Assembly: GCA_022013895.1 (NCBI GenBank)
Contig: JAKLPK010000192.1
Span: forward strand, 1-46,340
Direction: 5' to 3'
Source: Cellulomonas sp.
GTDB lineage: Bacteria > Actinomycetota > Actinomycetes > Actinomycetales > Cellulomonadaceae
Length of the DNA: 46,340 bases
This document shows, piece after piece, positions 28,801 to 36,493 of this stretch (positions are counted from its first letter, which is position 1; each line of letters opens with the position of its first letter). The notes under the pieces were generated by a model. It was given only the letters and a program-made list of their open reading frames with translations. It was not told the DNA's origin and did not search any database. A program made the position numbers and the translations under genes.

Positions 28801-28967
28801 CGCCCGAGCGCCAGGTCCTGCTTCGACGTGAGCCAGACCCCACCGTCGTCGAGGTCGAGCCGGGAGACCGGGAAGCCCTGCTGGAGCAGCGCCAGGCACG
28901 CCACCACGGCCGGCACGGTGAGCGCCGCGGCGAACGAGGTGCGGCGCCGGTCCCAGCGCACGGTCAT
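22842..28967 (-). CDS. Giant Ig-like/cadherin-like and fibronectin type III surface protein
   Basis: A protein of 2041 residues. A charged N-terminus (MTVRWDRRRT) and one hydrophobic helix at about 12-31 give a signal anchor; no LPxTG sorting signal is seen. Residues about 35-340 are short beta repeats that could form a propeller. From about 380 to 1467 come some nine or ten Ig-like/cadherin-like units with recurring PGRT and NDxDxxG elements (RPGRTTVLAVLDNDATSDCG, APGRTVEVRVLANDVD). From about 1468 to the end lie six fibronectin type III-like domains, the first four canonical (LGYRVVAE, TNGTDYTFTVAAQN), the last two divergent. It probably extends outside the membrane as an adhesion or wall-binding scaffold. 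Its ATG overlaps the kinase stop (ATGA), tying it tightly to the signalling genes. Function is not known to me. Confidence 0.85.
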   Translation of the reverse strand: MTVRWDRRRTSFAAALTVPAVVACLALLQQGFPVSRLDLDDGGVWLTSKQDLALGRYNVPVEELDGGLASTSSVLDVAQDGAQVLLIEPASVSVVDPASVAVTTRAAIGTGDTVAMAGGTVVVTSADGGVWVRALADLASLDVAAAMPDVALGDGGRATVTRDGAVLTVTAGGATATRVPAGDGSTATEGAALDGAVQAVDQLTAVGDEPVVLDGHTVRTRTGSVELDGDQLTLQQPGPAADTVLVASTDTLYEVPLDGGPAMVHRTTGAGTPAAPVRVGSCGYAAWATGSGNWMRLCGDEVTSADREGVTSADELVFRVNRNQVVLNDVTTGRAWLPEDPRVRVPDWQQITPEQSDTTPDENAGTEVTQAQSAQCSEEGAPPSAVDDAFGVRPGRTTVLAVLDNDATSDCGILVISQVDPVPASFGSLQVVQGGRALQVDVPAGATGEVSFTYTITDRPGTRAPATATVHLTVRDASVNDPPTQVRTSTLEVEQGGSLDQNVLADFTDPDGDGLVLLGATIDPTFGTVTTRADGTLTVHGGGVSGSTVVSVEVTDGRSAPVTGTVDVEVRDVGVLAPQIDPMHTVGYVNQAVVVSPLEAVRSSSAEPVRLAGVSDVPGATIVPDLQGGTFSFTAARAGTYYVSFTVVASPSQATGWVRIDVEEYPDQVQPPVAMADRALLPAGGSVTIDPLANDEDPNNLMLVLQGVDIPEGSGLHVAVVEHHLVEITADRTLDLPVSVPYTVSNGTSEAVGSILVQSVTASAVSQPPVVPDVEVTVRTGGVVTISALEGAYDPNGGELTLAPTLPEPLTDGQGLLFVSGDVLRYQAPGTAMTVSTIFQVLNSAGTSTAARLTVRVHESDASTKSAPTPQSVVARVFESETVRIPIPLQGIDADGDGVTLLGLGDDAPELGIVTAVGPDYLEYRALPGATGTDTFTYAVEDWTGQRAVGQIRVGISPWPTAAATVVARDDAVTVAPGRTVEVRVLANDVDSGGGDLSLADTLELSGDTGSGTDAAQASVEGHRVVVRAPTAPGVLSVLYTATNTRGGQDSAVLTVTVDAAAPVLPPVAQDVVVPAADTIGRTQVDVDVLAVAVNPSGPLSDLEVVIPATAAEVASVAGDGTVRITLTDHAQTVPYQLVNSTDRSASSYAFITVPALGFFPPTPRPKAPELRVASGAELVIALDSQVQVAPGRTATIADATKVTATRSDGSALVVDGSTLRFVSAAGYAGPASITVPVTDSTGTGDADARESTITLSITVYATDDHPPTFTPSSVEVGPGEAPLAVDLTAFMRDPEGEVPQAGDYGFKLTDAVPAGFTVTLTGSVLRIAAAATTAKGTTGTLSLAISYGTSGTLPVTLPLEVIASTRPLARVLDQSIDDGVSGVERTVSVLDGAFNPFVDQGGSLVVVSATVETAGAGTASTSGSTVSVRPAAGFTGVMVTRFRVRDMTRDPDREIEGRVTLRVSTLPDAPAAPRAQEVRDQAVVLSWTAPGDGGSPILGYRVVAEPGGSTTACVTTVCTITGLTNGTDYTFTVAAQNAVGWSPASAASASARPDAVPDPPAAPTVTSGDGTVSATWEAPANHGSAIVAYQVEISPAPAGAGEPAVQQTTSTSATFGGLVNGQAYSVRVRASNRSPDPGAWSAWSGTVVPSAAPATPEGLTASRVDTPAGGQIAVAWTAPATNGSPLLGYTLTITGGGLDATEQLDGGATGYALVGVTNGVPYTFSLVATNARGTSSAATVTASTYGVPGAASDVVVVGSRTSSPPGQATAQVTWRAADANGSPITTYRLSYNGVVVEPGDVTSATLTGLPGGQDVAVQVQACNAAGCGQAVAGTSAPTPLTVPSQVQAVDVRVSALAAGLVSGVTVAWQPPGDWGQAAAGDYVVTLTADGQEVGTATVSGTSATFSVAGSVTRGKSSVTFAAAVTARSAVGPGAAGTGAVTWQATSPDQVQGLAAHVSGSPADVVLAADWQAVSGDVDHYEVEYQVAAGGWTPLAKPAVPRLDPYHLGPIGTGTTLGVRVRAVSSAGLAGDWADTSVTTP

Positions 28968-30559
28968 GGGACGCACCCCTTCGCCGGGGTCGCGGAGTAG
29001 CGGCCGTCGGCGCGGCGCAGATAGACCTCGATGCACGTCTGTCCGGTCGCCTCGGCGGCGGGCACGGTCACCTGGGTCGACTCGACGAGGGCCAGCTGGG
29101 CATCCTCGGTGAGGCTCAGGACCCCCCACAGGTACCCGTCCTCGGTCTGCGGATCAGGGTCCACCCAGGTGAAGACCACCGAGCCGTCGGCCTGCCGCGT
29201 CCCCACCAGCCCGGTCGGGCTCGGGACCACACCGTCGACGGTCGCCGGTGCCGGCACGAACTGGGTCGGCGAGGCCTGCGGTCCACCCGTGGCGCGGTGC
29301 ACGACCGCGGCGACCGCGGCGGTCAGCACCAGCACGAGCGCCACGAGCGCTCCGACCAGGACGCGGCGGGGCGAGCGACCGGCGCGCTCCTGGCGGCCGG
29401 TGCCAGGACCGGTGGTGGGCTGGGCCGGTCCCTGCTGCGCGGATCCTGACAGCGGCGACCCGGACTGCGGCGATCCGGACCGTGAGGGCTCGGACCGGTC
29501 ACCGCGCAGCGGCGCGCCGATCGGTGCGATCTCCCGGATCTCCCGCTGCCGGGTCTGCTCGTGACGCGCCGCCGCACCGGACGGGTCCAGCTCGAGGATC
29601 GGTCGCAGCCGCGTCGCATCCTCATCGTCCGAGGCCGGGTGCGGGTCCGTCGGGCGGGCGACGTCCACCGGGGACGCACCGAGCTCGTGGCCGAACACGT
29701 CGAGAGCCGTCAGCGGAAGGCCGAGCGCCTGCTCGACCGCCTGCAGCGCCCGGGCCACCGCGACCGCGCTCTCGTAGCGCCGCGCCGGTTCCTTGTCCAT
29801 GGCCCGTTCCAGCACGGCGGTCAGGGCCGCGGGCATGTCGGGGCGGCCGACCGCGGGCAACGACATCCGCTCGATGCGGGCCACCAGCTCCGGTGCGGTG
29901 TTCGCCGCGCCGGGCACCTCGAACGGGCTGCGCCCGGCCAGGAGCGAGTAGATGGTCGCGGCCAGCGAGTACACATCGGAGCGCTCATCGCCGGAGGGCC
30001 GGGCGCCGACCAGCTCGGGTGGTGCCCACGGGATCGACATGCCGACGGCCGCTCCACCGCCCTGACCAGCGGTGGCGGCGATCCCGAAGTCGGTGAGCGC
30101 GGGCCACCCGAAGTCGGTGGTGAGCACGTTCGCCGGTTTGATGTCGCGGTGCAGGATCCCCGCGTCGTGCGCGGTCTGCACGGCCGAGGCCAGTCGCACG
30201 CCGATCCGCAGGCACTCCGCGACGCTCAGCCGCTCGGTGCGGTACCGCTCGGCCAGGCTGGGCTGCGAGCAGTACTCCATCACCAGGAAGGGTCGGCCGT
30301 CCTGCGCGAACCCGGCGTGGTGCACCGTGACGATCGCCGGGTGGTGGGACAGCTGGGCCATGAGGTTGGCCTCGGTGACGAACCTGGCGCGCAGCTCGTC
30401 GTCGAGCGTCGGCGCGAGCAGCACCTTGACCGCCACGTCCCGGGCCGGAAGGTGCTGGCGGTACAGGAACACGTCGGCGAAGCCGCCCAGCCCCACCAGG
30501 CGCTGGACGGTGTAGCCGGGCAGCTCGGGGGGCGTGCTCGGTGCTCGTGCCCCCGTCAC
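28964..30559 (-). CDS. Membrane-anchored Ser/Thr protein kinase (PknB-like)
   Basis: A protein of 531 residues with a complete Hanks-type kinase domain at about 15-280: glycine loop GLGGFADVF (23-31), VAVK with Lys45, Glu63, HRDIKPANVL with Asp139, Lys141 and Asn144, DFG at 157-159, and WAPPE (178-182). A Ser/Pro/Gln-rich juxtamembrane segment (about 330-395) precedes one helix at 396-420, so the last about 110 residues, which include a fibronectin-like FTWVDPDPQTEDGYLWGVLSL stretch, are outside. There are no PASTA repeats, which sets it apart from housekeeping PknB. GTG start overlaps the FHA gene stop (GTGA). Likely phosphorylates threonines read by the two FHA proteins of the cluster and is opposed by the PP2C enzyme. 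Confidence 0.92.
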   Translation of the reverse strand: MTGARAPSTPPELPGYTVQRLVGLGGFADVFLYRQHLPARDVAVKVLLAPTLDDELRARFVTEANLMAQLSHHPAIVTVHHAGFAQDGRPFLVMEYCSQPSLAERYRTERLSVAECLRIGVRLASAVQTAHDAGILHRDIKPANVLTTDFGWPALTDFGIAATAGQGGGAAVGMSIPWAPPELVGARPSGDERSDVYSLAATIYSLLAGRSPFEVPGAANTAPELVARIERMSLPAVGRPDMPAALTAVLERAMDKEPARRYESAVAVARALQAVEQALGLPLTALDVFGHELGASPVDVARPTDPHPASDDEDATRLRPILELDPSGAAARHEQTRQREIREIAPIGAPLRGDRSEPSRSGSPQSGSPLSGSAQQGPAQPTTGPGTGRQERAGRSPRRVLVGALVALVLVLTAAVAAVVHRATGGPQASPTQFVPAPATVDGVVPSPTGLVGTRQADGSVVFTWVDPDPQTEDGYLWGVLSLTEDAQLALVESTQVTVPAAEATGQTCIEVYLRRADGRYSATPAKGCVP

Positions 30560-31845
30560 GTCCCCCGCTCCACCGTGAAGGTCACACCGTCACCCAGGTC
30601 GACGGTCTCGGAGGCGGCGAGTGCGGTCGGCTCACCCGGGTGCAGGCGCCGTGCGCCGAGCCCGGCCGCCAGCAGGTACACACCGTTGGTCGAGTCGAGG
30701 TCCGTGACCAGCACGTCGTCGCCGACGAGCCGGATCTCGGCGTGCGTGCGACTGATGTCCTGCTGCGGGCTCGGCACGGCCACCAGACGCGGCAGGTCAC
30801 GTGAACCGAGCCGCATCGCCTGCGGGGCGCGTCCGATCAGCACCGGACGGTCCAGGGCGACGACGAGCCCGGTGGACAGCACCAGCCGGGCATCGGTCAC
30901 CCGCACCGGGTCGGGTGTCGGCGCCGGCCGGCCGTCCCAGACCGGGAGCCCCTCGCGCAGATCGGCGAGCGTGCTGGACATGATGGTGAACGAGGCGTCG
31001 TCCGCACCGTCGTGGTGGCCCGCCACATGCGTCCCGGCGGCCGGTCCGGGGACCTCGGCCGAGGCTCCCGCCCCGACCATCGCGGGTTCGACGATGCGGG
31101 TCAGCACCTGCGTGGGCTGCTCGCGGGACGGCCCGTCGAACGTCCGACTGTCGGGACCTGCCCCGGCGGAGGCAGCTCCGACGCCGTCCGGCTCACGGTC
31201 GTCCGGGACCTCGCGGGTCAGCTCGACGGGTTCGGCCACCGTGGCGGGGGCGCCGGCAGGCTCCCCGTCGAGCGCTGCTGCGTGCGGGGCCGTCGTGGAT
31301 GCGGGATCCGCGTCGACTAGGTCGGCCTCCGCGTCGACGACCGGCACCGGCACCGGCGGGACGGCCCCGGCGGCGCGTCCGACCGTCGGGTCGTCGCTGC
31401 CCGTCAGGTCCGACTGCGTCGGGACGGTCAACGCCGCGGCCCGCACCAGCCCACCGATGAGCGGGAGCCACGGTGTGGACGCACCGTCCGGCACCCGCAC
31501 CGTCAGCCGATGGACCACGTGCAGCACCCGCTCGGTCCAGGTGCTCACACCGGTTCCGTCGATGAGCTCGGTGCCGTCGTCGGTGAGCACCTCGACCCGC
31601 GCCGGGCCGCGGACGGCGACGTTGGTCGTGCCGTCCTGCCCACGCACCGCGAGGACGAAGGACGGCAGCACCGCGAGCCCGGGCCGGGCCAGGACCGACA
31701 ACCCGTCGAGGAAGGACCCGCCGTCACCTGCGATCTGCCACAGCTCGAGCGCGGGCTCGTCACCTGCCGCCGGTTCGAGCAGAGCCACCAGCCCGTTGCA
31801 GGACAGCGCCGTCCACTGCCCCGGTGTGTAGCTCGACCCGTTCAC
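30556..31845 (-). CDS. FHA domain protein
   Basis: A protein of 429 residues. The first about 150 residues form a beta-rich domain I cannot name (ALSCNGLVALLEP, VEVLTDDGTEL, WTERVLHVVHRLTVRVPDG). A long low-complexity acidic and Pro/Ala-rich linker (about 150-320) follows, including a TQVL segment that could carry a phosphothreonine. The C-terminal FHA domain (about 325-425) has PVLIGRAPQ, ISRTHAEIRL and DLDSTNGVYLL. No membrane helix, so cytosolic. The GTG overlaps the phosphatase stop by 4 bp and its own stop overlaps the kinase start, indicating coupled translation. Probably a substrate and reader of the kinase. Confidence 0.85.
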   Translation of the reverse strand: MNGSSYTPGQWTALSCNGLVALLEPAAGDEPALELWQIAGDGGSFLDGLSVLARPGLAVLPSFVLAVRGQDGTTNVAVRGPARVEVLTDDGTELIDGTGVSTWTERVLHVVHRLTVRVPDGASTPWLPLIGGLVRAAALTVPTQSDLTGSDDPTVGRAAGAVPPVPVPVVDAEADLVDADPASTTAPHAAALDGEPAGAPATVAEPVELTREVPDDREPDGVGAASAGAGPDSRTFDGPSREQPTQVLTRIVEPAMVGAGASAEVPGPAAGTHVAGHHDGADDASFTIMSSTLADLREGLPVWDGRPAPTPDPVRVTDARLVLSTGLVVALDRPVLIGRAPQAMRLGSRDLPRLVAVPSPQQDISRTHAEIRLVGDDVLVTDLDSTNGVYLLAAGLGARRLHPGEPTALAASETVDLGDGVTFTVERGT

Positions 31846-32687
31846 CGTGCTCCGTTCCCTGGTGACTGGCGGGGCACCGTCGCCCCGTCCAGCATCTCGT
31901 CCCAACCCCGGCCCGCGGCCCGGGACACCGTGGGGTGCTCTTCGTCGAAGGTCCGCGTGAGCATCGGGTCGGCCGACTCGTCGACGACGTCGACCACCAC
32001 GACGGTCACGTTGTCCCGCGCCCCGCGCGCCAGGGCGCCGTCGACGAGTGCGACGGCCGCGGCCTGGGGGTCGACGCGGGTGCCGAGCACCGCGGCGATG
32101 TCGGCGGCACCCAGCTCTCGGGTGAGCCCGTCGGTGCACAGCAGCAACCGGTCACCATCGTTCGCCGGCAGCAGCCAGTAATCCGGCTCGGGCGGCCCGT
32201 CGGTGCCCAGCGCCCTGGTCAGCACATGCCGTTCCGGGTGCCGATCGGCTTCCTCGCGCGTGAGCACACCGGAGTCCAGCAGCTCCTGCACCACCGAGTG
32301 GTCGACGCTCACCTGCTCCAGACCGCGCGCCGTCCAGCGGTACACCCGTGAGTCGCCGAGGTTGAAGACCAGCCAGAACTGCCCGCCCTCGTCATGGGTG
32401 AGCGCAACGCCGGCGACCGTCGTGCCGCCCTGGCGTCCGTGGGTGAACTCGGCGCGGATCCGGGCCGAGGTCCGGTCGAAGCAGTCACGCACGTCATCGC
32501 CCGTGGCGCGGTCCTGACCGGCGAGCTGGGCGAACTCCTCCACCGCGATCCGGCTCGCCAGGTCACCGGCGTCGTGGCCACCCATCCCGTCCGCCACCAG
32601 GAACACCGGCGGATAGGTCAGCACGGCGTCCTCGTTGACCTCCCGAACGGTTCCACGGTCGGTGGCCGAGCCCCACGACGTGCGCAC
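31842..32687 (-). CDS. PP2C-family Ser/Thr protein phosphatase
   Basis: A protein of 281 residues. PPM/PP2C phosphatases remove phosphate from Ser/Thr using a two-metal site. The metal ligands are visible: NEDA (Glu19-Asp20), VADGMGGHDAGD (Asp33-Gly34), LLCTDGLT and ARDNVTVVVV. No membrane segment. The GTG at 32687 is chosen because GGGAGG lies 5 nt upstream and the protein then begins RTSWGSATDRGTVREVNED as the family does; GTG 32708, seven codons earlier, is an alternative. It is the first gene of the eight-gene unit and would reverse phosphorylation by the kinase two genes on. Confidence 0.92.
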   Translation of the reverse strand: MRTSWGSATDRGTVREVNEDAVLTYPPVFLVADGMGGHDAGDLASRIAVEEFAQLAGQDRATGDDVRDCFDRTSARIRAEFTHGRQGGTTVAGVALTHDEGGQFWLVFNLGDSRVYRWTARGLEQVSVDHSVVQELLDSGVLTREEADRHPERHVLTRALGTDGPPEPDYWLLPANDGDRLLLCTDGLTRELGAADIAAVLGTRVDPQAAAVALVDGALARGARDNVTVVVVDVVDESADPMLTRTFDEEHPTVSRAAGRGWDEMLDGATVPRQSPGNGAR

Positions 32688-32770
32688 CCGGACCTCCCAT
32701 GTGTTCACCTTCCGGTGTATCGGCCCCCATCGTGCCTCACCTGAGCACGAGCGCGGCGCGGTTGGCCGGC

Positions 32771-34327
32771 TCAGATGCCGAGCTGGAACACTCCCCAGTA
32801 GGCAAGGACCACGAGCAGGACCCCGGCCGCCACCGCTGCCAGTCCGAGCGCGGCGCGCGAGGCCACACCGGTCGCGACCGGCAGACCCTCGCGCCGGGTG
32901 GCGACCACGCGCCGCATCGTGAGCACGCCCGCTGTGACCGTCGCCACACCGATCAACCGGACACCCACCCAGCCGCCGGTCACGATGAGGGCGTCCCGCT
33001 CGTAGTCCAGTGCGAGCCGGGCCACCGCGAGCAGGTACCAGACCAGTGCCACGACCGCGACCAGACAACCCACCCCGGCCAGGAGGGCGCGGATGCCGAC
33101 CCCCGGCGCGAATCCCCGCGCCGGCGGTCCGGCCCCCCGGCGCCGGCGGACCATCCGCACCAGCCGCTGGGTACCGGCGGCCAGCGCCGCCAGCACCAGG
33201 GCCCCGGCGGCGCTCACCACGATGATGACCATCACCATGCTGTCGCGCAGCCAGCGCGGGGTCGGCACCGGCGACGCCCGGAACTCCTGCGTGGGCTGGG
33301 CGCCCGCCACCTGCGGTTCCGCACCGGCCGTGCCGGGCATCCCCAGGACCCATCCGCACAGATCGCGCAGGAACGCCGGGACCACCTGGTCACCGATCTT
33401 CAGCCCGTGGTTGGCACCTGCGTAGTACCGGACGGTGACGTCGTCGTTCCCGGCCTGGGCGGTGTCCGAGATGATCTGCTGCGCACCCTGGACCAGCGGC
33501 ATCGAGGCGTCGTCGGTGCCGTAGGCCACCAGCACCGGCTGGCGCATCTGCTGCTGCCAGACCGAGACGTCGAAGTCCACGTACTCGAACGCCCCGGGCA
33601 CGCTCAGGCCCACCGCGCGCGGGATCGCCCGGAACACCTCCGACGGGACGCCGGTGTTGCGCAGGTAGTTGTCCACGGCGAACGCCGCCTGCTGACGGGG
33701 CGGCACCACCGGGCTCGAGACCAGCACGACGAAGGCGATCCGCGTGTCCTGCACGGCCATCACGGGCGCGATCCAGCCGCCCTCGCTCTCGGCGTAGACA
33801 CCGACCGCATCCGGGTCGACGCCGGGCCACTCGCGCAGCAGCTCGACCGAGCGCTCGTAGTCGGCGGCCATCCCGACGTAGTCCCGGTGCTGCACCGAGT
33901 AGGTGTCCAGCCGCTTGTCCGGCACGATCGTGGTCACCCCCGCGGCGGCCAGGGCGTGCGCCTGCTCGACGAAGGCGACCTGGTACTTCCCGGTGCCGGC
34001 CCCGTGCACGAACACCACACCGGGGCGTCCGGCAGGCGCCCCGACCGGCTCGCTGATCTGCGCCTCGACGCTCGTCCCGTCGAGCTCGACCGTGACCACC
34101 GTGGTCCGGACCTCATAGCTGCCCAGCGACGGCGCACCGGTGATCGCCGTGTCCGCGGTAGAGACCTCCAGATCGTCGCCGAGCGGTGTTGGGTCCCACT
34201 GCGGACCGAGCACCGCCCCCACGGCAGCGAGCACGATGAGCGCGACGACGGTCTCCGTCGCCGCCCGCCAGGATCCCTCCCGCAGCCGCCTGGTCCGACG
34301 GTCGAGCGTGGCGAGCAGACCCGCCAC
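32771..34327 (-). CDS. Membrane-anchored alpha/beta hydrolase
   Basis: A protein of 518 residues. One N-terminal helix (about 20-40, ETVVALIVLAAVGAVLG), an alpha/beta-hydrolase domain at about 70-340, then three or four C-terminal helices. The nucleophile elbow is VYAESEGGW with Ser181; the oxyanion region is VFVHGAGTG; the acid is probably in VAYGTDDASMP and the base His in GANHGLKIGD. This resembles membrane-linked acyl esterases or dienelactone-hydrolase-like enzymes; substrate unknown. The hydrolase domain is expected outside if the first helix is a signal anchor. GTG start lies one base beyond the era stop, with TGAGG acting as a possible ribosome site. The 83-bp gap to the phosphatase gene suggests it ends or bridges the era group. 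Confidence 0.8.
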   Translation of the reverse strand: MAGLLATLDRRTRRLREGSWRAATETVVALIVLAAVGAVLGPQWDPTPLGDDLEVSTADTAITGAPSLGSYEVRTTVVTVELDGTSVEAQISEPVGAPAGRPGVVFVHGAGTGKYQVAFVEQAHALAAAGVTTIVPDKRLDTYSVQHRDYVGMAADYERSVELLREWPGVDPDAVGVYAESEGGWIAPVMAVQDTRIAFVVLVSSPVVPPRQQAAFAVDNYLRNTGVPSEVFRAIPRAVGLSVPGAFEYVDFDVSVWQQQMRQPVLVAYGTDDASMPLVQGAQQIISDTAQAGNDDVTVRYYAGANHGLKIGDQVVPAFLRDLCGWVLGMPGTAGAEPQVAGAQPTQEFRASPVPTPRWLRDSMVMVIIVVSAAGALVLAALAAGTQRLVRMVRRRRGAGPPARGFAPGVGIRALLAGVGCLVAVVALVWYLLAVARLALDYERDALIVTGGWVGVRLIGVATVTAGVLTMRRVVATRREGLPVATGVASRAALGLAAVAAGVLLVVLAYWGVFQLGI

Positions 34328-34328
34328 C

Positions 34329-35237
34329 TCAGAAGCCCAACCGGCCGAGCTGCTTGGGGTCCTGCTGCCAGTCCTTCGCGATCCGCACGTGCAGGTCGAG
34401 GAACACCCGGGCGCCCAGCAGCCCCTCGATCTCGATGCGGGCGCGGGCGCCGACCTCACGCAGGCGCGCACCGCCGCGGCCGATGATGATGGCCTTCTGG
34501 CTGTCCCGTTCGACGAACAGGTCCACCCGCACGTCGACGAACGGCCGCCCGTCGGCGGTCGGCTTGTCCCGCGGCACGATCTCGTCCACCACGACGGCCA
34601 GCGAGTGCGGGAGCTCGTCGCGCACACCTTCCAGGGCGGCCTCCCGGACCAGCTCGGCGATCATCACGTCCTGCGGTTCGTCGGTGAGCTCACCTGCGGG
34701 GTACAGCGCGGGGCCTTCGGGAAGGTGCTCGACCAGGACGTCGGTGAGCACGTCGACCTGGTACCCACGGGTCGCCGAGACCGGGACGACATCGGCCCAC
34801 GGCGCAAGGCCGGCGACCGCGACGAGATGCTCGGCGAGCCGGGCGCGGCCGACCAGGTCGGTCTTGGTCGCGACCGCCACGACCCGGTCCGCCATCTCGG
34901 TGAGCTGGTCGGCGATGTACCGGTCGCCCGGTCCGACGCGCTGGTCCGACGGCAGGCAGAAGGCCACCACGTCGACCTCGCTCAACGTGCCCGCGACCAC
35001 ATCGTTGAGCCGTTGGCCCAGCAGCGTGCGGGGACGGTGCAGCCCCGGCGTGTCGACCAGCACCAGCTGTGCGTCCGGCCGGTGCACGATGCCGCGCACC
35101 ACGTGCCGCGTGGTCTGCGGACGGCCGGAGGTGATCGCCACCTTCATCCCGACGAGGGCGTTGGTGAGCGTGCTCTTCCCGGAGTTCGGCCGCCCCACCA
35201 GGCACACCAGCCCGCTGCGGTACCCGGGCGCGGTCAC
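34329..35237 (-). CDS. era: GTPase Era
   Basis: A protein of 302 residues, full length. Era binds 16S rRNA and helps mature the 30S subunit. G1 is LVGRPNSGKST, the Thr switch region SGRPQTTRH, G3 VDTPGLH, and the C-terminal KH domain carries AIIIGRGGARLREVG. G4 reads TKTD rather than the common NKxD; to my knowledge this variant occurs in actinobacterial Era proteins, so it is not evidence of loss. GTG start overlaps the corC-like stop (GTGA). The phoH-ybeY-corC-era order is typical and fits ribosome maturation. Confidence 0.96.
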   Translation of the reverse strand: MTAPGYRSGLVCLVGRPNSGKSTLTNALVGMKVAITSGRPQTTRHVVRGIVHRPDAQLVLVDTPGLHRPRTLLGQRLNDVVAGTLSEVDVVAFCLPSDQRVGPGDRYIADQLTEMADRVVAVATKTDLVGRARLAEHLVAVAGLAPWADVVPVSATRGYQVDVLTDVLVEHLPEGPALYPAGELTDEPQDVMIAELVREAALEGVRDELPHSLAVVVDEIVPRDKPTADGRPFVDVRVDLFVERDSQKAIIIGRGGARLREVGARARIEIEGLLGARVFLDLHVRIAKDWQQDPKQLGRLGF

Positions 35238-36493
35238 GGTGCGGGCTCCTCGTCGGTACGGCTGGCCAGCACGGTGGCCAGCCGCCTGCGGCGACCCTCG
35301 ACCCGGTCGGCCACCAGGTGCAGACCGTGGATCTCCCCCACCGAACCGGGCAGCGGCACCCGGCCCAGCGCCTTCGCGAGCAACCCTCCGACGGTGTCCA
35401 CGTCCTCGTCCTCCACCTCGATGCCGAACAGCTCACCCAGCTCGTCACGTCCCAGCCGGGCCGGGACCCGGAACACCCCGTCGCCGAGCTCCTCCACCAC
35501 CGGGGCCGACGGGTCGTGCTCGTCGGTGAGCTCCCCGACGATCTCCTCCAGCGCGTCCTCCATCGTGACCAGCCCGGCGATGCCGCCGTACTCGTCGACC
35601 ACCATGGCGATGTGCGACGAGCCGTCACGCAGGTCCCGCAGCAGGTCGTCGACCGGTTTGGACTCCGGGACGAAGACCGCCGGACGGGCCAGGACGCCGG
35701 TGGGCTCGTCGAGCGCCGCACCGTCGTGGGCGCCGTTGGCACCGGGGATGTGCCGCACCACGTCTTTGAGGTAGAGCACGCCGCGCACATCGTCGACGGA
35801 CTCCCCGATCACGGGCACCCGGGAGAAGCCCGACCGCAGCAGCAGGGCGAGCGATTTGCGCAACGTGGTGGTCGCACCCGTGGTCACCATGTCGGTGCGC
35901 GGCACCATGACCTCGCGGGTGAGCGTGTCGCGCAGCTCGAGGACGGAACGGAACATCTGCCGCTCACCCTCCTCGATCGCATCGGACTCGGCGACCCGCG
36001 CGACCATGTCCCGCAGCTCGTCCTGCTCGGCCTCGGCGCTCAGCGCCGCGGTCGTCGTGCGGCCGACCCCGCCGGCGGTCGCGGCCACCACGGTGAGCAG
36101 CCGCGACATGGCCGCCAGCGTCGCGACGGGGTGCCGTCGCCCGATCGACCGTGGGCTGACCCGCACCAGGCCCCAGGCCACTGCGGCGCTCACCCCCAGC
36201 GCGACGGCGACCACCACCGGCCACGCCCAGCCGGTCGCGGTGAGCGCAACGGTGACGGCGACGGTCGCGACCATCTCGGCAAGAAGTCGGACGAAGGCGG
36301 CCGCGGCCGCGACGCGCACCGGACGGGCGACCAACGCCTGCACCCTGGCTGCGGCCGGGTTGCCGTCGTTGAACAGCACACCCACCTGAGTCCTGGTCGC
36401 GCGGGTGACCGCCGTCTCACCGGCCGAGAGCAGGGCGGCGAGCACGTAGCCCACGACCGCCAGCGGGATCAGCAGGGCACCGGGTGCGTTCAT
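35234..36493 (-). CDS. CorC/HlyC-type CNNM membrane protein with CBS pair
   Basis: A protein of 419 residues. The N-terminal DUF21/CNNM region has three or four hydrophobic helices (about 6-22, 64-85, 90-110, 130-150), followed by two CBS domains ([34 protein letters not shown]; and [48 protein letters not shown]) and a small CorC_HlyC C-terminal domain with [19 protein letters not shown]. Relatives act in magnesium or cobalt transport. The ATG overlaps the ybeY stop by 4 bp; the gene in turn overlaps era. Confidence 0.92.
   Translation of the reverse strand: MNAPGALLIPLAVVGYVLAALLSAGETAVTRATRTQVGVLFNDGNPAAARVQALVARPVRVAAAAAFVRLLAEMVATVAVTVALTATGWAWPVVVAVALGVSAAVAWGLVRVSPRSIGRRHPVATLAAMSRLLTVVAATAGGVGRTTTAALSAEAEQDELRDMVARVAESDAIEEGERQMFRSVLELRDTLTREVMVPRTDMVTTGATTTLRKSLALLLRSGFSRVPVIGESVDDVRGVLYLKDVVRHIPGANGAHDGAALDEPTGVLARPAVFVPESKPVDDLLRDLRDGSSHIAMVVDEYGGIAGLVTMEDALEEIVGELTDEHDPSAPVVEELGDGVFRVPARLGRDELGELFGIEVEDEDVDTVGGLLAKALGRVPLPGSVGEIHGLHLVADRVEGRRRRLATVLASRTDEEPAP

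Noticed and set aside
28968-29129. Earlier start for the giant surface protein
   Set aside because: The upstream part lies in the end of the kinase gene; ATG 28967 gives an ATGA overlap and a normal signal-anchor N-terminus.
34329-35237. Damaged Era because G4 is TKTD instead of NKxD
   Set aside because: All other G motifs and the KH domain are intact, and the change is a known kind of variant in actinobacterial Era, so function is expected.
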